From positions 3,141,694-3,205,693 of the forward strand of contig JAVDOI010000003.1 of NCBI GenBank assembly GCA_032191485.1: 64,000 nucleotides of DNA, in the 5' to 3' direction. Both the position numbers and the translations under genes were made by a program. Of the stretch, positions 39,110 to 49,085 are shown piece by piece (the stretch's first letter is position 1; the number at the start of each line of letters is the position of its first letter). This DNA is from Leptoclinus maculatus. Taxonomy: Eukaryota; Chordata; Actinopteri; Perciformes; Stichaeidae. The notes under the pieces were generated by a model. That model saw only the letters and a list, made by a program, of their open reading frames with translations, had not been told where the DNA came from and ran no database searches.

Positions 39110-39854
39110 TATATATAATTATTTATTTATAACTATATATCCATTTCTCTGCTTCATGCTTCATGTCCCTCACTCCCTAACTGTCCATGCTGGTTCTGTC
39201 CCCGTTGTTTTAAAAACCTAAATAAGTTATTAGCATGACGTCATCCAGCGAGCCAAACCTGTCTGGTGGACAGCTACTAGAGAAGCTTCGCATGGAATAC
39301 TTCCCTTTCCTGCTAGTCTGCTGTCTGATTGTGAGGTCAGGCTGATCTGGGATCAGCTCTTTCAGCTGTAGTTTCTCCTCTCAAACGGGTCTTGGAGGAG
39401 CAGTGCTCGCGCTGGCTCTCGCCTGTAGAGACTAGTCCTGATGAGAACGCGCAGTTTGGGGCAGAATGAAATCTGCCCCAAGCTGAATCTATTTGAGGAC
39501 GCTGATTGGCTAAATTGTATGTCACTCATTTATATCTTTAGTCAGCATTAAAGCATCATTGGCTAAACTGCTTCGTAGACCCGCCTCTTTGGGGCAGTTT
39601 CTCCAGCGCCCCAGCAGCTGAGACGTGCACACGCAGAGAGGACCTGCAGACAGGCAGAGCAGGAAAAGCATATATTTACCGCAGATATCATATTTTACAC
39701 ATATTACTGGGTGATTCCATGTTCCAAATAATATTCCAAATATTGACAATTTGTATAGTTTATTATTTTTATTTTAATTATTTTTAATTATTTGTAGCTC
39801 AAGGGGGGGCGGCGCCCTAGCGCCCTCTATGGACCAGCCCCCACTGCTAACAGG

Positions 39855-40092
39855 CCATGTACCACAGTCCTTCAGAGTATCTGTAAATAAACCTCTTCTT
39901 AAGAAGCCCACTCTCGACCCAGAGGTGTTGGCTAACTATAGACCGATCTCTAACCTTCCCTTCCTCTCTAAGATCCTTGAGAAAGCAGTATTGAATCAGT
40001 TGTGTGACTTTCTACATAACAATAGTTTAGTTGAGGATTTTCAGTCAGGCTTTAGAAAGCATCATAGCACTGAGACAGCTCTGGTAAAATAA
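39855..40092 (+). pseudogene. L2-like LINE RT, finger/palm segment
   Basis: After the hAT the RT resumes as HVPQSFRVSVNKPLLKKP, LANYRPISNLPFLSKILEK (the N-Y-R-P-I-S block), LNQLCDFLHNN and FQSGFRKHHSTETALVK. These are RT blocks 1-2a; 'YRPIS' and 'QSGF' are conserved across the L2/CR1 group. A stop follows at about 40090. The catalytic YADD block is absent. Confidence 0.9.
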
Positions 40093-40191
40093 CTAATGAC
40101 CTTCTAATTGCATCAGACAAAGGACTTGTCTCTGTTCTTGTCTTGTTAAACCTTAGTGTAACGTAACATTTAAAAAAAAATCAGGCACATC

Positions 40192-40683
40192 TTGTCTCAA
40201 AGCGATGCAGAGAAATTAGTTCATGCATTTGTTACCTCTAGACTAGATTACGGCAATTCCTTATTTTCAGGCTGCTCTAATAAATCTCTTAAATCTCTCC
40301 AGTTGATCCAGAATGCTGCAGCTCGTGTACTAACAAGAACTAAGAAAAGAGATCATCTTACTCCTGTATTAGCTTCTCTGCACTGGCTCCCTGTAAAATC
40401 TAGAATATAATCTAAAATCCTTTCACTAAAGCCCTAATTGGTCAGGCACCATCATATCTTAAAGCTTATAGTACCATATTATCATACTAGAGAGTTACGC
40501 TCCCAAAATTCAGGGTTACTTGTGGTTCCTAGAGTCTTAAAAAGTAGGATGGGAGCCAGAGCCTTCAGTTATCAAGCTCCTCTTCTGTGGAACGAGCTTC
40601 CCGTTTCAGTCCGGGGGGCAGACACACTCACCACATTTAAGAGTAGACTTAAGACTTTCCTTTTTGATAGTGCTTATAGTTAG
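40192..40683 (+). pseudogene. L2-like LINE RT C-terminal domain, broken
   Basis: The first frame (40192-40410) has HAFVTSRLDYGNSLF, LQLIQNAAARVLT and LASLHWLPVKSRI; the second (40438-40683) has LVVPRVLKSRMGARAFSYQA, PLLWNELPVSVR and FKSRLKTFLFDSAYS. Together they are the thumb/C-terminal part of L2-type RTs. A stop and frameshift at about 40411-40437 separate them. Between 40092 and 40192 the sequence jumps from 'VLVLLNLS' to the thumb, so about 150 codons including the active site were deleted. Confidence 0.9.
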
Positions 40684-40930
40684 AGCTGGTTCAGGTTTAT
40701 AGTTAGGGCTGGCTCAGGTTTATAGTTAGAGCTGGCTCAGGTTTATAGTTAGGGCTGGCTCAGGTTTATAGTTAGAGCTGGCTCAGGTTTATAGTTAGGG
40801 CTGGATCAGGTTTATAGTTAGGGCTGGTTCAGGTTTATGGTTAGGGCTGGCTCAGGTTTATAGTTAGGGCTGGTTCAGGTTTATGGTTAGGGCTGGCTCA
40901 GGTTTATAGTTAGGGCTGGCTCAGGTTTGC
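40679..40930 (+). repeat. 23-bp minisatellite, about 11 units
   Basis: Units of GTTAG(A/G)GCTGG(C/T)TCAGGTTTATA in tandem, starting directly after the LINE stop codon. Single-base variants alternate between units. The TTAGGG words are part of the unit and are not telomeric. Confidence 0.93.
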
Positions 40931-41184
40931 CTTGGACCAGCCCCTAGATAAGCTGGTATAGGCTTAGACTACCGGGGGACTTCCTAGGATACACTGAGCT
41001 CCTCTCTCCTCTTCTTCATCTCCTTCTGTTTGAATTCATGTCCCATTGATGCTCATTACTAATTTTGCTTCTTCTCCGGAGTCTTTGTGCTTTCTCTCCT
41101 CACAGGTTTCCGTGGATCCTGGTTATACCTGGACCCTGGTCTTGCCTCCTGCCGTGGTTCTATCATATGCATTGAATGTGTTGT

Positions 41185-41329
41185 AACTCTGTTGCATGTC
41201 GATGTGTCCTTGAGCAAGACACTTAACCCCAAAATGACTCCCGTAGCTGTGCCTATGGTGTAGAAATGTGATAGAATCTGAATTGTAAGTCGCTTTGGAT
41301 AAAAGCGTCTGCTAAATGACTGTAATGTA
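41185..41329 (+). mobile_element. V-SINE-type element
   Basis: It contains TCCTTGAGCAAGACACTTAA (41208-41227) and ends with GTAAGTCGCTTTGGATAAAA followed by GCGTCTGCTAAATGAC, the conserved 3' domain of a large family of fish SINEs. TTGT flanks both sides (41181-41184, 41330-41333), a short possible target duplication. It interrupts the 3' UTR of the LINE. Confidence 0.78.
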
Positions 41330-42260
41330 TTGTTCATTCTGTACACATGACATATATTGCACCTCTGTTGCTCTCCCTAAGGTCTCTTCCTCTTTTCTCT
41401 CTGTTAAAGTTTTTTTTTTGGGGAGTTCTTCCTGTTCCGATGTGAGGGTTCCGGGACAGAGGGTGTCGTATGTGTACAGATTGTAAAGCCCTCTGAGGCA
41501 AATTTGTAATTTGGGGCTATACAAAAATAAATTGAATTGAATTGAATTCTTTCCCACATTTTTTTTCCTGAGCTGTCGCACCTGACTGTCTGCACTAATC
41601 TACCTCAGCAGTCCAGCACTCGGTCACTTTGATGTCTCTGCACTTCTTCTTCAATCTTGTTTCCAAGTTCTCTTTTCCTATTGTTTAGTGCATGTTTTTA
41701 GTGCTTCATTTTAATTTCCCACTTTTATGTTCTATTTTCTAGCTGCTTGTTTTTACTGTCTCGTTTTAATTCTCAGATTTTATGTTTTGCACTATGGCTC
41801 CGGAGGCACTTTATATTGATCCTGCTTGTTTTTTGTTAGGAGACGAAAGACAACAAACTTGAACTTGATATTGAGCTATTGAGCCGGATCTGATCCTTCG
41901 TTTTACGTCAGCTTCCACAAAGATGTTTTCACTCGCGAAGATTTCATGCACAATAATGCATCGAGTGTAGCACAGACCGTGATGGAGAGCCGACGGCTCA
42001 CCAAGCCTCTGCAAGTGCAACAAAAGTACCGCGAGCAAAAAGCCAAAGAGCGTAATTCATTCGGGTTATCCGCGCTAAAGATGTGCAGAACGAAAATAAA
42101 CACTCAACTGAATACAGTTCATTCAGGTAACTCAGGCAAAGGCTGCACTGATGCAACACTGGAGGACACTTTAAAAGGGATAGAGACATTCCCTCAAGAC
42201 AGTGATAAGGCATGAGGTGATCTGGGGTGCACACAAAAGCTCCTAATCCTGCGGTGCATT

Positions 42261-42324
42261 AAGGGTGCTACGAAATATAAGTGCAACTTCAGCTTTCTCT
42301 CAACAAAGCCCCAACTTCAGTTGC
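42261..42324 (+). repeat. duplicated segment A
   Basis: 64 bp, collinear with 46426-46489 and differing at about 9 positions; both contain CTCTCAACAAAGCCCCAACT. Same orientation. Confidence 0.8.
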
Positions 42325-43009
42325 CAGCTGTTGCAGACAGATTGCTCTCAGCAAACACAAAAATGTGTAAATAAGTGTGAACATTTTACATTTTTTATTC
42401 TTTTACATCAATTCTCTTCCATTGCAAATGGCGATTGTCACATAGACAATGACTGAATACACGTACCACTTGATGAGGTTGAAAGGGAAGCAAATCTAGA
42501 ATTCTTTAATTCATCAGCACTGCTCAGTTTATCTGTGCAAGGATGCTCACACATGTATGAAATAGGATGAAATACGAGCAGATGACAACCCTGATACAAT
42601 ACCATTGAAACAAGTGCCCACTGACTCATTTTCTAAACCTATATGTAAAATGGCTGAAATTTGACATTTATTTTTCACAAGTATGCAGCCTTGGTTTTCC
42701 AAGTGTTTATGGGGTTTTCATATTCCCATCTCTGTATATACATGTAGCTGTGATATAAAATGAAGTAAAACTGTGCTGCCATCCCCAACTCAAGAAGCAA
42801 ACTGACATTTGTATGAAGAGAGCACAATCATGAATAACTTTTTGTATTCTAATTGAGATTCTAACCTTTTTGCAGAACTTGTTGTCGTGAGGTTTTTATG
42901 ACAGAAAAGAACACTGACGAGGCTGATCCAATATGTTTTAGACAAAATAAATTGTGTAGTATGGTATGTGATTTTAGCCGTGTGCTAATGTTAATAACTG
43001 CTCTCATGT

Positions 43010-43096
43010 TTGCGTTTAGTTTTCATTACTTTGACCACTCAGATTGTGACCTTTGACAACACAGTGGGTAAGCAGCAGCATGAGACATCATGTTGT
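43010..43096 (+). repeat. duplicated segment B
   Basis: About 87 bp, matching 44939-45032; both contain GACCACTCAGATTGTGACCT and GTAAGCAGCAGCATGAGACA. Same orientation. Confidence 0.82.
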
Positions 43097-43690
43097 GTTT
43101 TGTTGAAAAGTGTTGTAGTTAAATGTCACCTTCACATGTCAGAAGTTGTGTAATGCATTTTGAATAATCTGAAATAATGAATAGTTTTGATTTAATTGGG
43201 AAACAACAACCTGTAAAAGCAGCAAGCAGCAAACAGACACAGCTTCACTAGCTGGTGAACATACAGCAGTGGAGCATTTAGGAGAAGGAGGGCGAAGACC
43301 ACTTGATGAGGGTCCCAGCTGCCCTTCTGGGAGGTGTACAGAGGACTTTCCCTTGCTGGAGGGAGAGGCTGTGCGCCGACAGCTGGAGCAGAGACAATGT
43401 CCTCCCCACTCTTTCTGGCGTCGAGAGAACCAGGAAGACAAACACAAGCTGTTTTTAGGCTCTTCAGCTTTCATCAAAAGATAAATCACAGTACAGATTA
43501 CAACTCGTCAACACAGCCTCATGTTCAACTCCTACCACTGGAACAGAGTTCTCCGATTTATTTCATATGATGCGATCTGATGTTTTTGAGTCTGAGCCAT
43601 CAACCTCTGGCCGTCCAGCTCTGCATCTCTGATGGCCATGAAGTCTGTGAGGATGAGGGACCATCTTTTTAAGCATGAAATATGCATTAA

Positions 43691-43792
43691 AGGAACAGTG
43701 TGTAACATTTAGAGGGATTAATTGGCAGCAATTGAATATAATATTGATAAATGTTTTAATAAGTGTAAAATCACCTGAAACTAAGAATCTTA
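43691..43792 (+). mobile_element. MITE-like repeat, 5' part
   Basis: It begins AGGAACAGTGTGTAACATTT. The 3' end of what looks like the same element type, CACTAAATCTCACACACTGG, lies at 46911-46930 and is inverted relative to it. The 5' part is split by the hAT at 43793 and continues for about 20 bp after it. I recall this terminal sequence from many fish repeats but could not search. Confidence 0.6.
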
Positions 43793-44877
43793 TAGGGGTG
43801 GGGGAAAAAATCGATACAGCATAGTATCGAGATATTTTCCGTGGCGATATTGTATCGATACACGGAAGCCAAGTATCGATCTTTTATTATATAAACTATA
43901 AACTTTTTGGCACTAGAAAAATAAAATCAATTGCTTTTTCAGTCCACTAGATGGTGAGTTGTTTTCTGGTGAGGTCAGCAGAGGTGCCGGGTTGATAGGA
44001 AGTTGTTCAAAACAAAGATAGAGACATCGGACAAAGAAATCAGAAATGCGCCGTCCGCATTTAAATCAGACGTCTGGATTTATTTGGATTTTTTAACAAG
44101 GAAAGGAAGAAGGACATGAATATGACTCATGGATATGACTCCATCGCGGCGTTTTTTCACCGACACAGCCGTGCCCAAGCTCTACAGAGAAGTGAAGCTT
44201 AAAGTGGAGGAATCTTTGAGTACAGCAGTAAGAATTGCATTAACTTGCGATGCGTGGACGTCAAGCGCAGTGGATTCCTATGTGACTATAACAGCACATT
44301 ATCTCACAGAGGACTGGCGACTGCTGTCTCACGTTCTCCAAACTAGAGCAGTACACGTAAGTCACACCGGGGCAAACGTGGGCGTTGCCGTTCAGTTAGC
44401 GGGATTCCTGCATGTGAAGTGTTTCACTCACACACTCAATCTGTCCTCACAACGGGGGTTAAATCGGCCAACAGTAGCCAGGCTCATGGGGAGAGTGCAG
44501 CGCATAACTGGCTCTCTGCCCTCGACGTCCGCGCATCGCAAGTTATACTGAGTTATATACCTCTTATATCGTACAGGTTTTTATGACATTGTTGGTCAGT
44601 CTGTCTGCTTGACAATCCCATTTTGCTCCAATAAAAATGATTGAAGTGAGATGAACAGACTGAAAACTTTATCTTATTAGATAAAACATGTTGACACAGT
44701 TTTCCTTTGAGGACATAATTTGAAGTTGAAAAAAGTAATAAATCGCAATATATGTCATCGCAATACTCAGCATATCGCAGTATCGTGATAATATCGCAGT
44801 ATCGCGATAATATCGTATTGTGACCCAAGTATCGCGATAATATCGTATCGTGGGACCTCTGGCGATTCCCACCTCTA
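43793..44877 (+). mobile_element. complete hAT with transposase core remnant
   Basis: It has perfect 8-bp target duplications GAATCTTA (43785-43792 and 44878-44885). The ends are TAGGGGTGGG and CCCACCTCTA (inverted, one mismatch). Dense ATCGATAC / TATCGCGATA words lie just inside both ends, as sub-terminal binding sites do. The interior encodes part of a ZBED1-like transposase (next entry) with internal deletions. Confidence 0.94.
44129..44551 (+). pseudogene. hAT (ZBED1-like) transposase core, internally deleted
   Basis: The 140-codon frame reads PSRRFFTDTAVPKLYREVK, STAVRIALTCDAWTSSAVDS (the first catalytic Asp lies in TCDAWTS), YVTITAHYLTEDWRL, HTGANV, then jumps to LHVKCFTHTLNLSSQRGL (the CxxH-type segment of hAT transposases). 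About 30-40 residues expected between HTGAN and the CF..H motif, holding the second catalytic Asp, are missing, and the frame stops soon after RVQRITGS. The N-terminal BED finger and C-terminal dimerisation region are absent. The function would be cut-and-paste transposition; this copy is dead. Confidence 0.88.
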
Positions 44878-44938
44878 GAATCTTAGCCATTTATGTCTAC
44901 ATATGTTGACTTACATTTGCGTTTTACGTTATCTGATG

Positions 44939-45032
44939 TCTGTGTTTAGTTTTTATTACTTTGCTTATTTGACCACTCAGATTGTGACCTTTGACCCCAC
45001 AGTAGGTAAGCAGCAGCATGAGACATGTTGTG
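44939..45032 (+). repeat. duplicated segment B'
   Basis: Partner of 43010-43096, with a 7-bp insertion ('cttattt') relative to it. Confidence 0.82.
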
Positions 45033-45289
45033 AAGGTTGGGATGCGTTCTGAAACCTGAGTATTGATAAGCCCCGACATTACTGATGCTTTTTATTGGTG
45101 CTTTTTTTTTGTCAATTATCATCCCGCTGCAGCGCTCGTTTGTTCTGCTCTCTCTGTCGGGCCGAGCTCCTACAACTACACACACACATAGACACAAACA
45201 CACAACACACAAAGCCAGAGTGGTGAATCGAACCAGGTGAAGTGAAGGATACTCAAGTTGACGGCAACTACACTTGTTACTGTACATGC
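45033..45289. other. unannotated spacer
   Basis: Contains a CA-rich run (about 45175-45212). No gene. It ends in the target duplication GTACATGC (45282-45289). Confidence 0.4.
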
Positions 45290-45726
45290 TAGTGCTGGGC
45301 TGTGTACCGGTTCATCCGGTATACCGGTTTTAATTTCCCGTATGATGTACATTTTTCACACACCGCCATACCGGTGCATAGCCGAAACAACTGCTGTCAC
45401 TCTTCAACAGGCAGTAAGATATATTGTTTGCCGCCAGGACTGCTTTGGTCAGAGCTAGTTGTCTTAAGTGTATTGAGAGGGACCTCTAATCATGGTTATA
45501 ACTTTATAACACAACACTTAATAACCCACAACTAACGCTCTTTAACAGGGCAAAACACCACGACACAACAGTTTGTGACACATAAACAATTTGTAACACT
45601 AATAATTGTACATTTAGAAAATTTCACCGCCGAACGGCATGCTGGGTACAGCTCGCTAGCTAGCCCGGTAGCACAACAGTCTGTTAACAGCGAGAGGCTC
45701 CGTCGCTACAGTAACGTTACATTAGG

Positions 45727-45960
45727 ATGAACAAAGACAGACCGGAGATGCACCAAGAGTCTGTGCCCAAGAGAGGAGCTGGGTCTGCTGTTTGGAAGTG
45801 TTTTGGTTTTAAAAAATCCGACGTTCAAAAGATTATACATTGCAAAGTGTGTCGAGCCACTGGTGATAACAAGAGCAACTTACTCACCTCAGCAGAAAAC
45901 ATGTGTTGGAATACCAAGAGTGTGATTACGGTCGTCGGATTCGAGGCCGTCAACCAGTAA
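45727..45960 (+). pseudogene. BED zinc finger of a hAT transposase, truncated
   Basis: The frame contains AGSAVWKCFGFKKSDVQKII followed by HCKVCRATGDNKSNLL. This is the front of a BED finger: aromatic W/F pair, CxxC, and the conserved asparagine-leucine. The HxxxH half is lost in a frame change after NLLTS. BED fingers bind the transposon ends. The catalytic region is missing from this element. Confidence 0.8.
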
Positions 45961-45990
45961 CATTAGCGCTAGTGAAACAGTGAAGCCGAA

Positions 45991-46042
45991 GGGTCAGACA
46001 TCGCTTGAAGAGGCTTTTGCCTCTTCAAGCGATGTCTGACCC
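45991..46042. repeat. perfect 24-bp inverted repeat, TTTT loop
   Basis: The left arm 45991-46014 (GGGTCAGACATCG...) and the right arm 46019-46042 are exact reverse complements around TTTT. It lies in the former transposase frame: the left arm reads on in the gene direction and the right arm is its fold-back, so it arose by local template switching or as an artefact. Confidence 0.92.
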
Positions 46043-46296
46043 TGCAGCCAAACTGCTATCCCAACATTATACGAACAAACGAGCACACCCTATAGTAAGC
46101 AAAGCCTTTCTACACGATGACATTAAAATGTTTTTATATTCTATGTATTCCTGACAGTAGAGTAAGCCACTATAAACCTGTATAAAAACACAGTCAAGGA
46201 AACAAAATAATACCGTGAAATACCGTGAAACCGCCAGAATCTTAAAAAATACCGTGATACACATTTTTGGTCATACCGCTCAGCACTAGTACATGC

Positions 46297-46754
46297 AATA
46301 AAATATTTACGAGTAGAAAGCCAATACTTTATCAATACATCAACGACAAAACTGGGACATGTAAACAAAAGTGAAACCTAATTCAATCGGGCGCCGCCGC
46401 TGTGTTTATACGAGCACAAGGGTGTAAGGGTGTTACAAAACATAAGCGCAAATTCAGCTTCCTCTCAACAAAGCCCCAACTTCAGTTGCGCACGATTGGC
46501 CCAAAGACAGAAAACAGGACAGAGGACAGAAGACAGGATGTCAAGAGGAATGACTGATACTGACCGTCTGTGTTCTTCATTTTTTATAAACTTCACTCAG
46601 AAATGTTATTTTCATTAATTGACATTTTACATTTGTTTCCAGTGAGATATTAATATTTAGATGTATTTTAAGTATACATTCTCATCCTGTTAAGAATTAT
46701 TGTGTTTATAAATTCTATATGTTTTTAAAAGCAATCATTTAGTCATGTAGAAGA
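46297..46754. other. unannotated; duplicated segment A' inside
   Basis: Segment A' (46426-46489) is the partner of 42261-42324. Otherwise nothing is supported. Confidence 0.5.
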
Positions 46755-46930
46755 GCAGAGTATTGATAAGAGTAGCTCCTTGTAGTAATACAATCCTAAA
46801 GATACAGATCTCTAGCCAAAGGCCATCGTAGTTCTCCGACACGCTTGGATAGGGAGGGGTGAGCTGAGGGGTATTTAGTTGGTTGCAATCTGCAACACAC
46901 CACTAGATGCCACTAAATCTCACACACTGG
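46755..46930 (+). mobile_element. MITE-like repeat, 3' part
   Basis: It ends CTAAATCTCACACACTGG, inverted relative to the 5' terminus at 43691, and includes 'gacacgcttggatagggagg', 'gagctgaggggtattta' and 'gttgcaatctgcaacac' blocks that fit the same element type. About 3 kb of other DNA lies between the two ends. Confidence 0.55.
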
Positions 46931-48830
46931 GTTAGATCACATTCATTTGTGCTGTAATCCTCATGTTTATTGGCTCTATGGCAATAAAATGATAATCATA
47001 GAAGATAAGTTTAAAAGATGCAGATAACATCATGTAACGTGATATTGACAAAAGCCAACATACAGCGGCGTATTAGCAATGTTAGCAATAGCAACCATAG
47101 CAAAAACGGTTTAAACAGCAGCAACATTAGTTGGCGGTATTGGAATGGCAACATTCAAGTAATTGTACTTGAAATATAACAGAGCAACCATTCCACTTGG
47201 TGCTCAGCTCTGAAAAAAGTTGAGCAAATGTTCCACGTTCATTACAAAAGACTAATCAAACTTCCTGCCTCGAGGTAGTAAATGTATACCCAAACAATGT
47301 CCTTTAACGGGGCAGACCCACATAGAGAACATATCTGTGCACTAATTAACCGCCTTCTCTTCCCCGCTCTAGTTCTAATCGTCACAATGAGAAACGATAA
47401 TGGAACCTGACAGATCATCGGATGCGTCTTTTGATTTTGATTCAGAGCAACTCACCATGAACACACAAAGAGCCGTAGGACTGCCATCAAAGACAGGGCA
47501 ACCAATAACATGCCAGGATTGTGTTGAATCATCCATATTGATACAGTATGAACATGTCATGCCTGTTTCACTTGAAAAGGACGGGCTCCTATCTGCCCTC
47601 AGCAGATTGCTTTGAATGTTCTGCTACTTGTTACAGCAAGCGAGATAAGAAACAACTCCCACAGTTGTTCAGTGCTTCAGCAATTGATATATCAACATAT
47701 CTTTTGATTCCATATATTATATATCCAAACCGGTTCCGTTATTTAAATAAAACAGATGGTAATCACTCTAAACACAGGCCCTGCATACCAATGTAGCAGT
47801 GGAAATATTTGAATTGCACAGCCACAAAGTGAGAGGTGTGATGTCAGCATAAAATGCCATATGGGATGAGGGAGCTGAATATGTCCCTGGGCTGCAAAAG
47901 TAAATGAGGAAAAAAAGAAGCTAATTAATGCGGTAAATAAAGTCTCAGGTGACAGCAGTTAATATAATTTTATTATGCTAATAAATCTCAAAGGGCTCTC
48001 ATGCTCTACATGCATATTGGTGATAATGACTCAACGGAATAGATTTACGAATTAGAATGCAAAGTAATATTGGCATCTTCTTCTATTTACTCTAAGTGCC
48101 TCGATGACTTTTATTAATTTGTATGGATTTCCTGTGCAGTTGTTTCTCCCTAAATAGCAAATTACTGCAATGTGGTGATATTTCACAAGTTTCATTACAA
48201 GTGGTAATGAAATCAATAATGTAGGCCTCAGTGAGCAGATTCATAACAACAAAGTATAAATTCAATTTTTGCTGAATTTAGTGTAATTAATGTTAGTTAT
48301 TAAGATACTGGAGGGGAATAGTAGATGATCAAGGTCATAAGCAGGATGTGCTTCTGTATTAAAAATACATCTCTTCCTTTCAATGCCTCTCTCAAAGGTT
48401 TTGTAATGGACAAATTGACATATCCTAACATCAGAGGTGGCAATTTTATTTTGCAATTAATGCACTGTGTGTAACCGGTAGTGTCAAGCATTGTGTGAGT
48501 TATGTTTGGACTACCTCTCTGCCAGTCGGGGGCAACAATTGGCCTGAAGCCACACGACCATATACCCAACCCACCTTTGCAGTTGTGCCTGGCTGACGTG
48601 TGTGTGGATGTGATGGATATGATTGGTTGTCTTTCATATTTTTCTTTGCTTCTATTTTTTTTTACTTCATACCTACCCCATTTATGTTGTCTGTAATTTG
48701 AGTCATGATAACCCTAATGAAGGCCACAAGCCGAAACACATTGGTTTAAACTATACATTTGTTCTATATACTACAAATGTTGCTTTACTACAGTAGTAGT
48801 GTAGTGACAAAAACTCTTCACTAACAAGGA
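46931..48830. other. unannotated; conserved-looking block inside
   Basis: No gene is supported. The AT-rich, non-repetitive block 47880-48470 is listed separately. Confidence 0.4.
47880..48470. promoter_or_regulatory. candidate conserved non-coding element
   Basis: About 590 bp of unique AT-rich DNA with many homeodomain-type words (CTAATTAATG, TTATTATGCTAATAAA, GTAATTAATG) and no microsatellite or transposon signature. It reads like a developmental enhancer of vertebrates, but composition is the only evidence. Confidence 0.25.
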
Positions 48831-48894
48831 CCACGCCAATAACAGTATGAGTTTCGAGAGGTTTATTGCATAGTAGAATGATTGTTAGATTCAA

Positions 48895-49085
48895 GAAGGG
48901 GAAGGGGTCGAGGGATGAAGGGGAGTAGGGTAGAGGGATGATGGGATGTGGGGTAGGGATGAAGAGATGAAGGGATGTGGGGTAGGGTCAAGGTAGAGGG
49001 ATGTAGGGTAGGGGTAGAGGGATAAAGGGATGTAGGGTAGAGGGATGAAGGGATGTAGGGTAGGGATAAAGAGATGAAGGGATGT
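48895..49085 (+). repeat. minisatellite, GGGATGTAGGGTAGA type
   Basis: Irregular tandem units of GGGATG(T/A)(A/G)GGGTAG followed by AGGGATGAA. The same words recur at 53256-53330. Confidence 0.88.

Larger units (their letters stand above)
38618..39846 (+). mobile_element. complete non-autonomous hAT, copy B
   Basis: It has perfect 8-bp target duplications CTAACAGG (38610-38617 and 39847-39854). The termini are CAGTGGTGGCTGGT and ACCAGCCCCCACTG (inverted, one mismatch). It lies inside the RT of the L2-like LINE, whose sequence resumes immediately after the second duplication. It is a near full-length relative of 669-1452 with an added AT-rich tandem expansion. It has no transposase frame. Confidence 0.96.
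37524..41549 (+). mobile_element. L2-like LINE, 5' truncated, interrupted twice
   Basis: In order: endonuclease C-terminus, linker, RT fingers, a hAT insertion (38618-39846), RT fingers/palm entry, a deletion of the catalytic core, the RT C-terminal domain, a 23-bp minisatellite, 3' UTR, a SINE insertion (about 41185-41329), more 3' UTR, and the 3' end GGGCTATACAAAAATAAATT plus (GAATT)n repeats ending near 41549. That tail, and the order APE endonuclease then RT in one frame, fit the L2 clade. Several stops and frameshifts make it inactive. Confidence 0.85.
41550..43690. other. unannotated; two short duplicated segments
   Basis: No gene is supported. It holds segments A (42261-42324) and B (43010-43096), each repeated downstream. 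Confidence 0.4.
45290..46288 (+). mobile_element. complete hAT with BED-finger remnant
   Basis: It has perfect 8-bp target duplications GTACATGC (45282-45289 and 46289-46296). The ends are TAGTGCTGGGC and GCTCAGCACTA (inverted, one mismatch). Sub-terminal 'taccggt' and 'ataccgtg' words fill both ends. It keeps only the N-terminal finger of a transposase and contains a perfect 24-bp-arm hairpin. Confidence 0.95.

Noticed and set aside
40679..40930. Interstitial telomere repeat (TTAGGG words)
   Set aside because: TTAGGG occurs once per 23-bp unit, never as a hexamer tandem.
43139..43489. 116-codon minus-strand frame
   Set aside because: No domain; an equally long frame lies on the opposite strand, and neither has splice or start support.
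45991..46042. Intrinsic transcription terminator
   Set aside because: Hairpin followed by no U-tract, and eukaryotic context; better explained by template switching.
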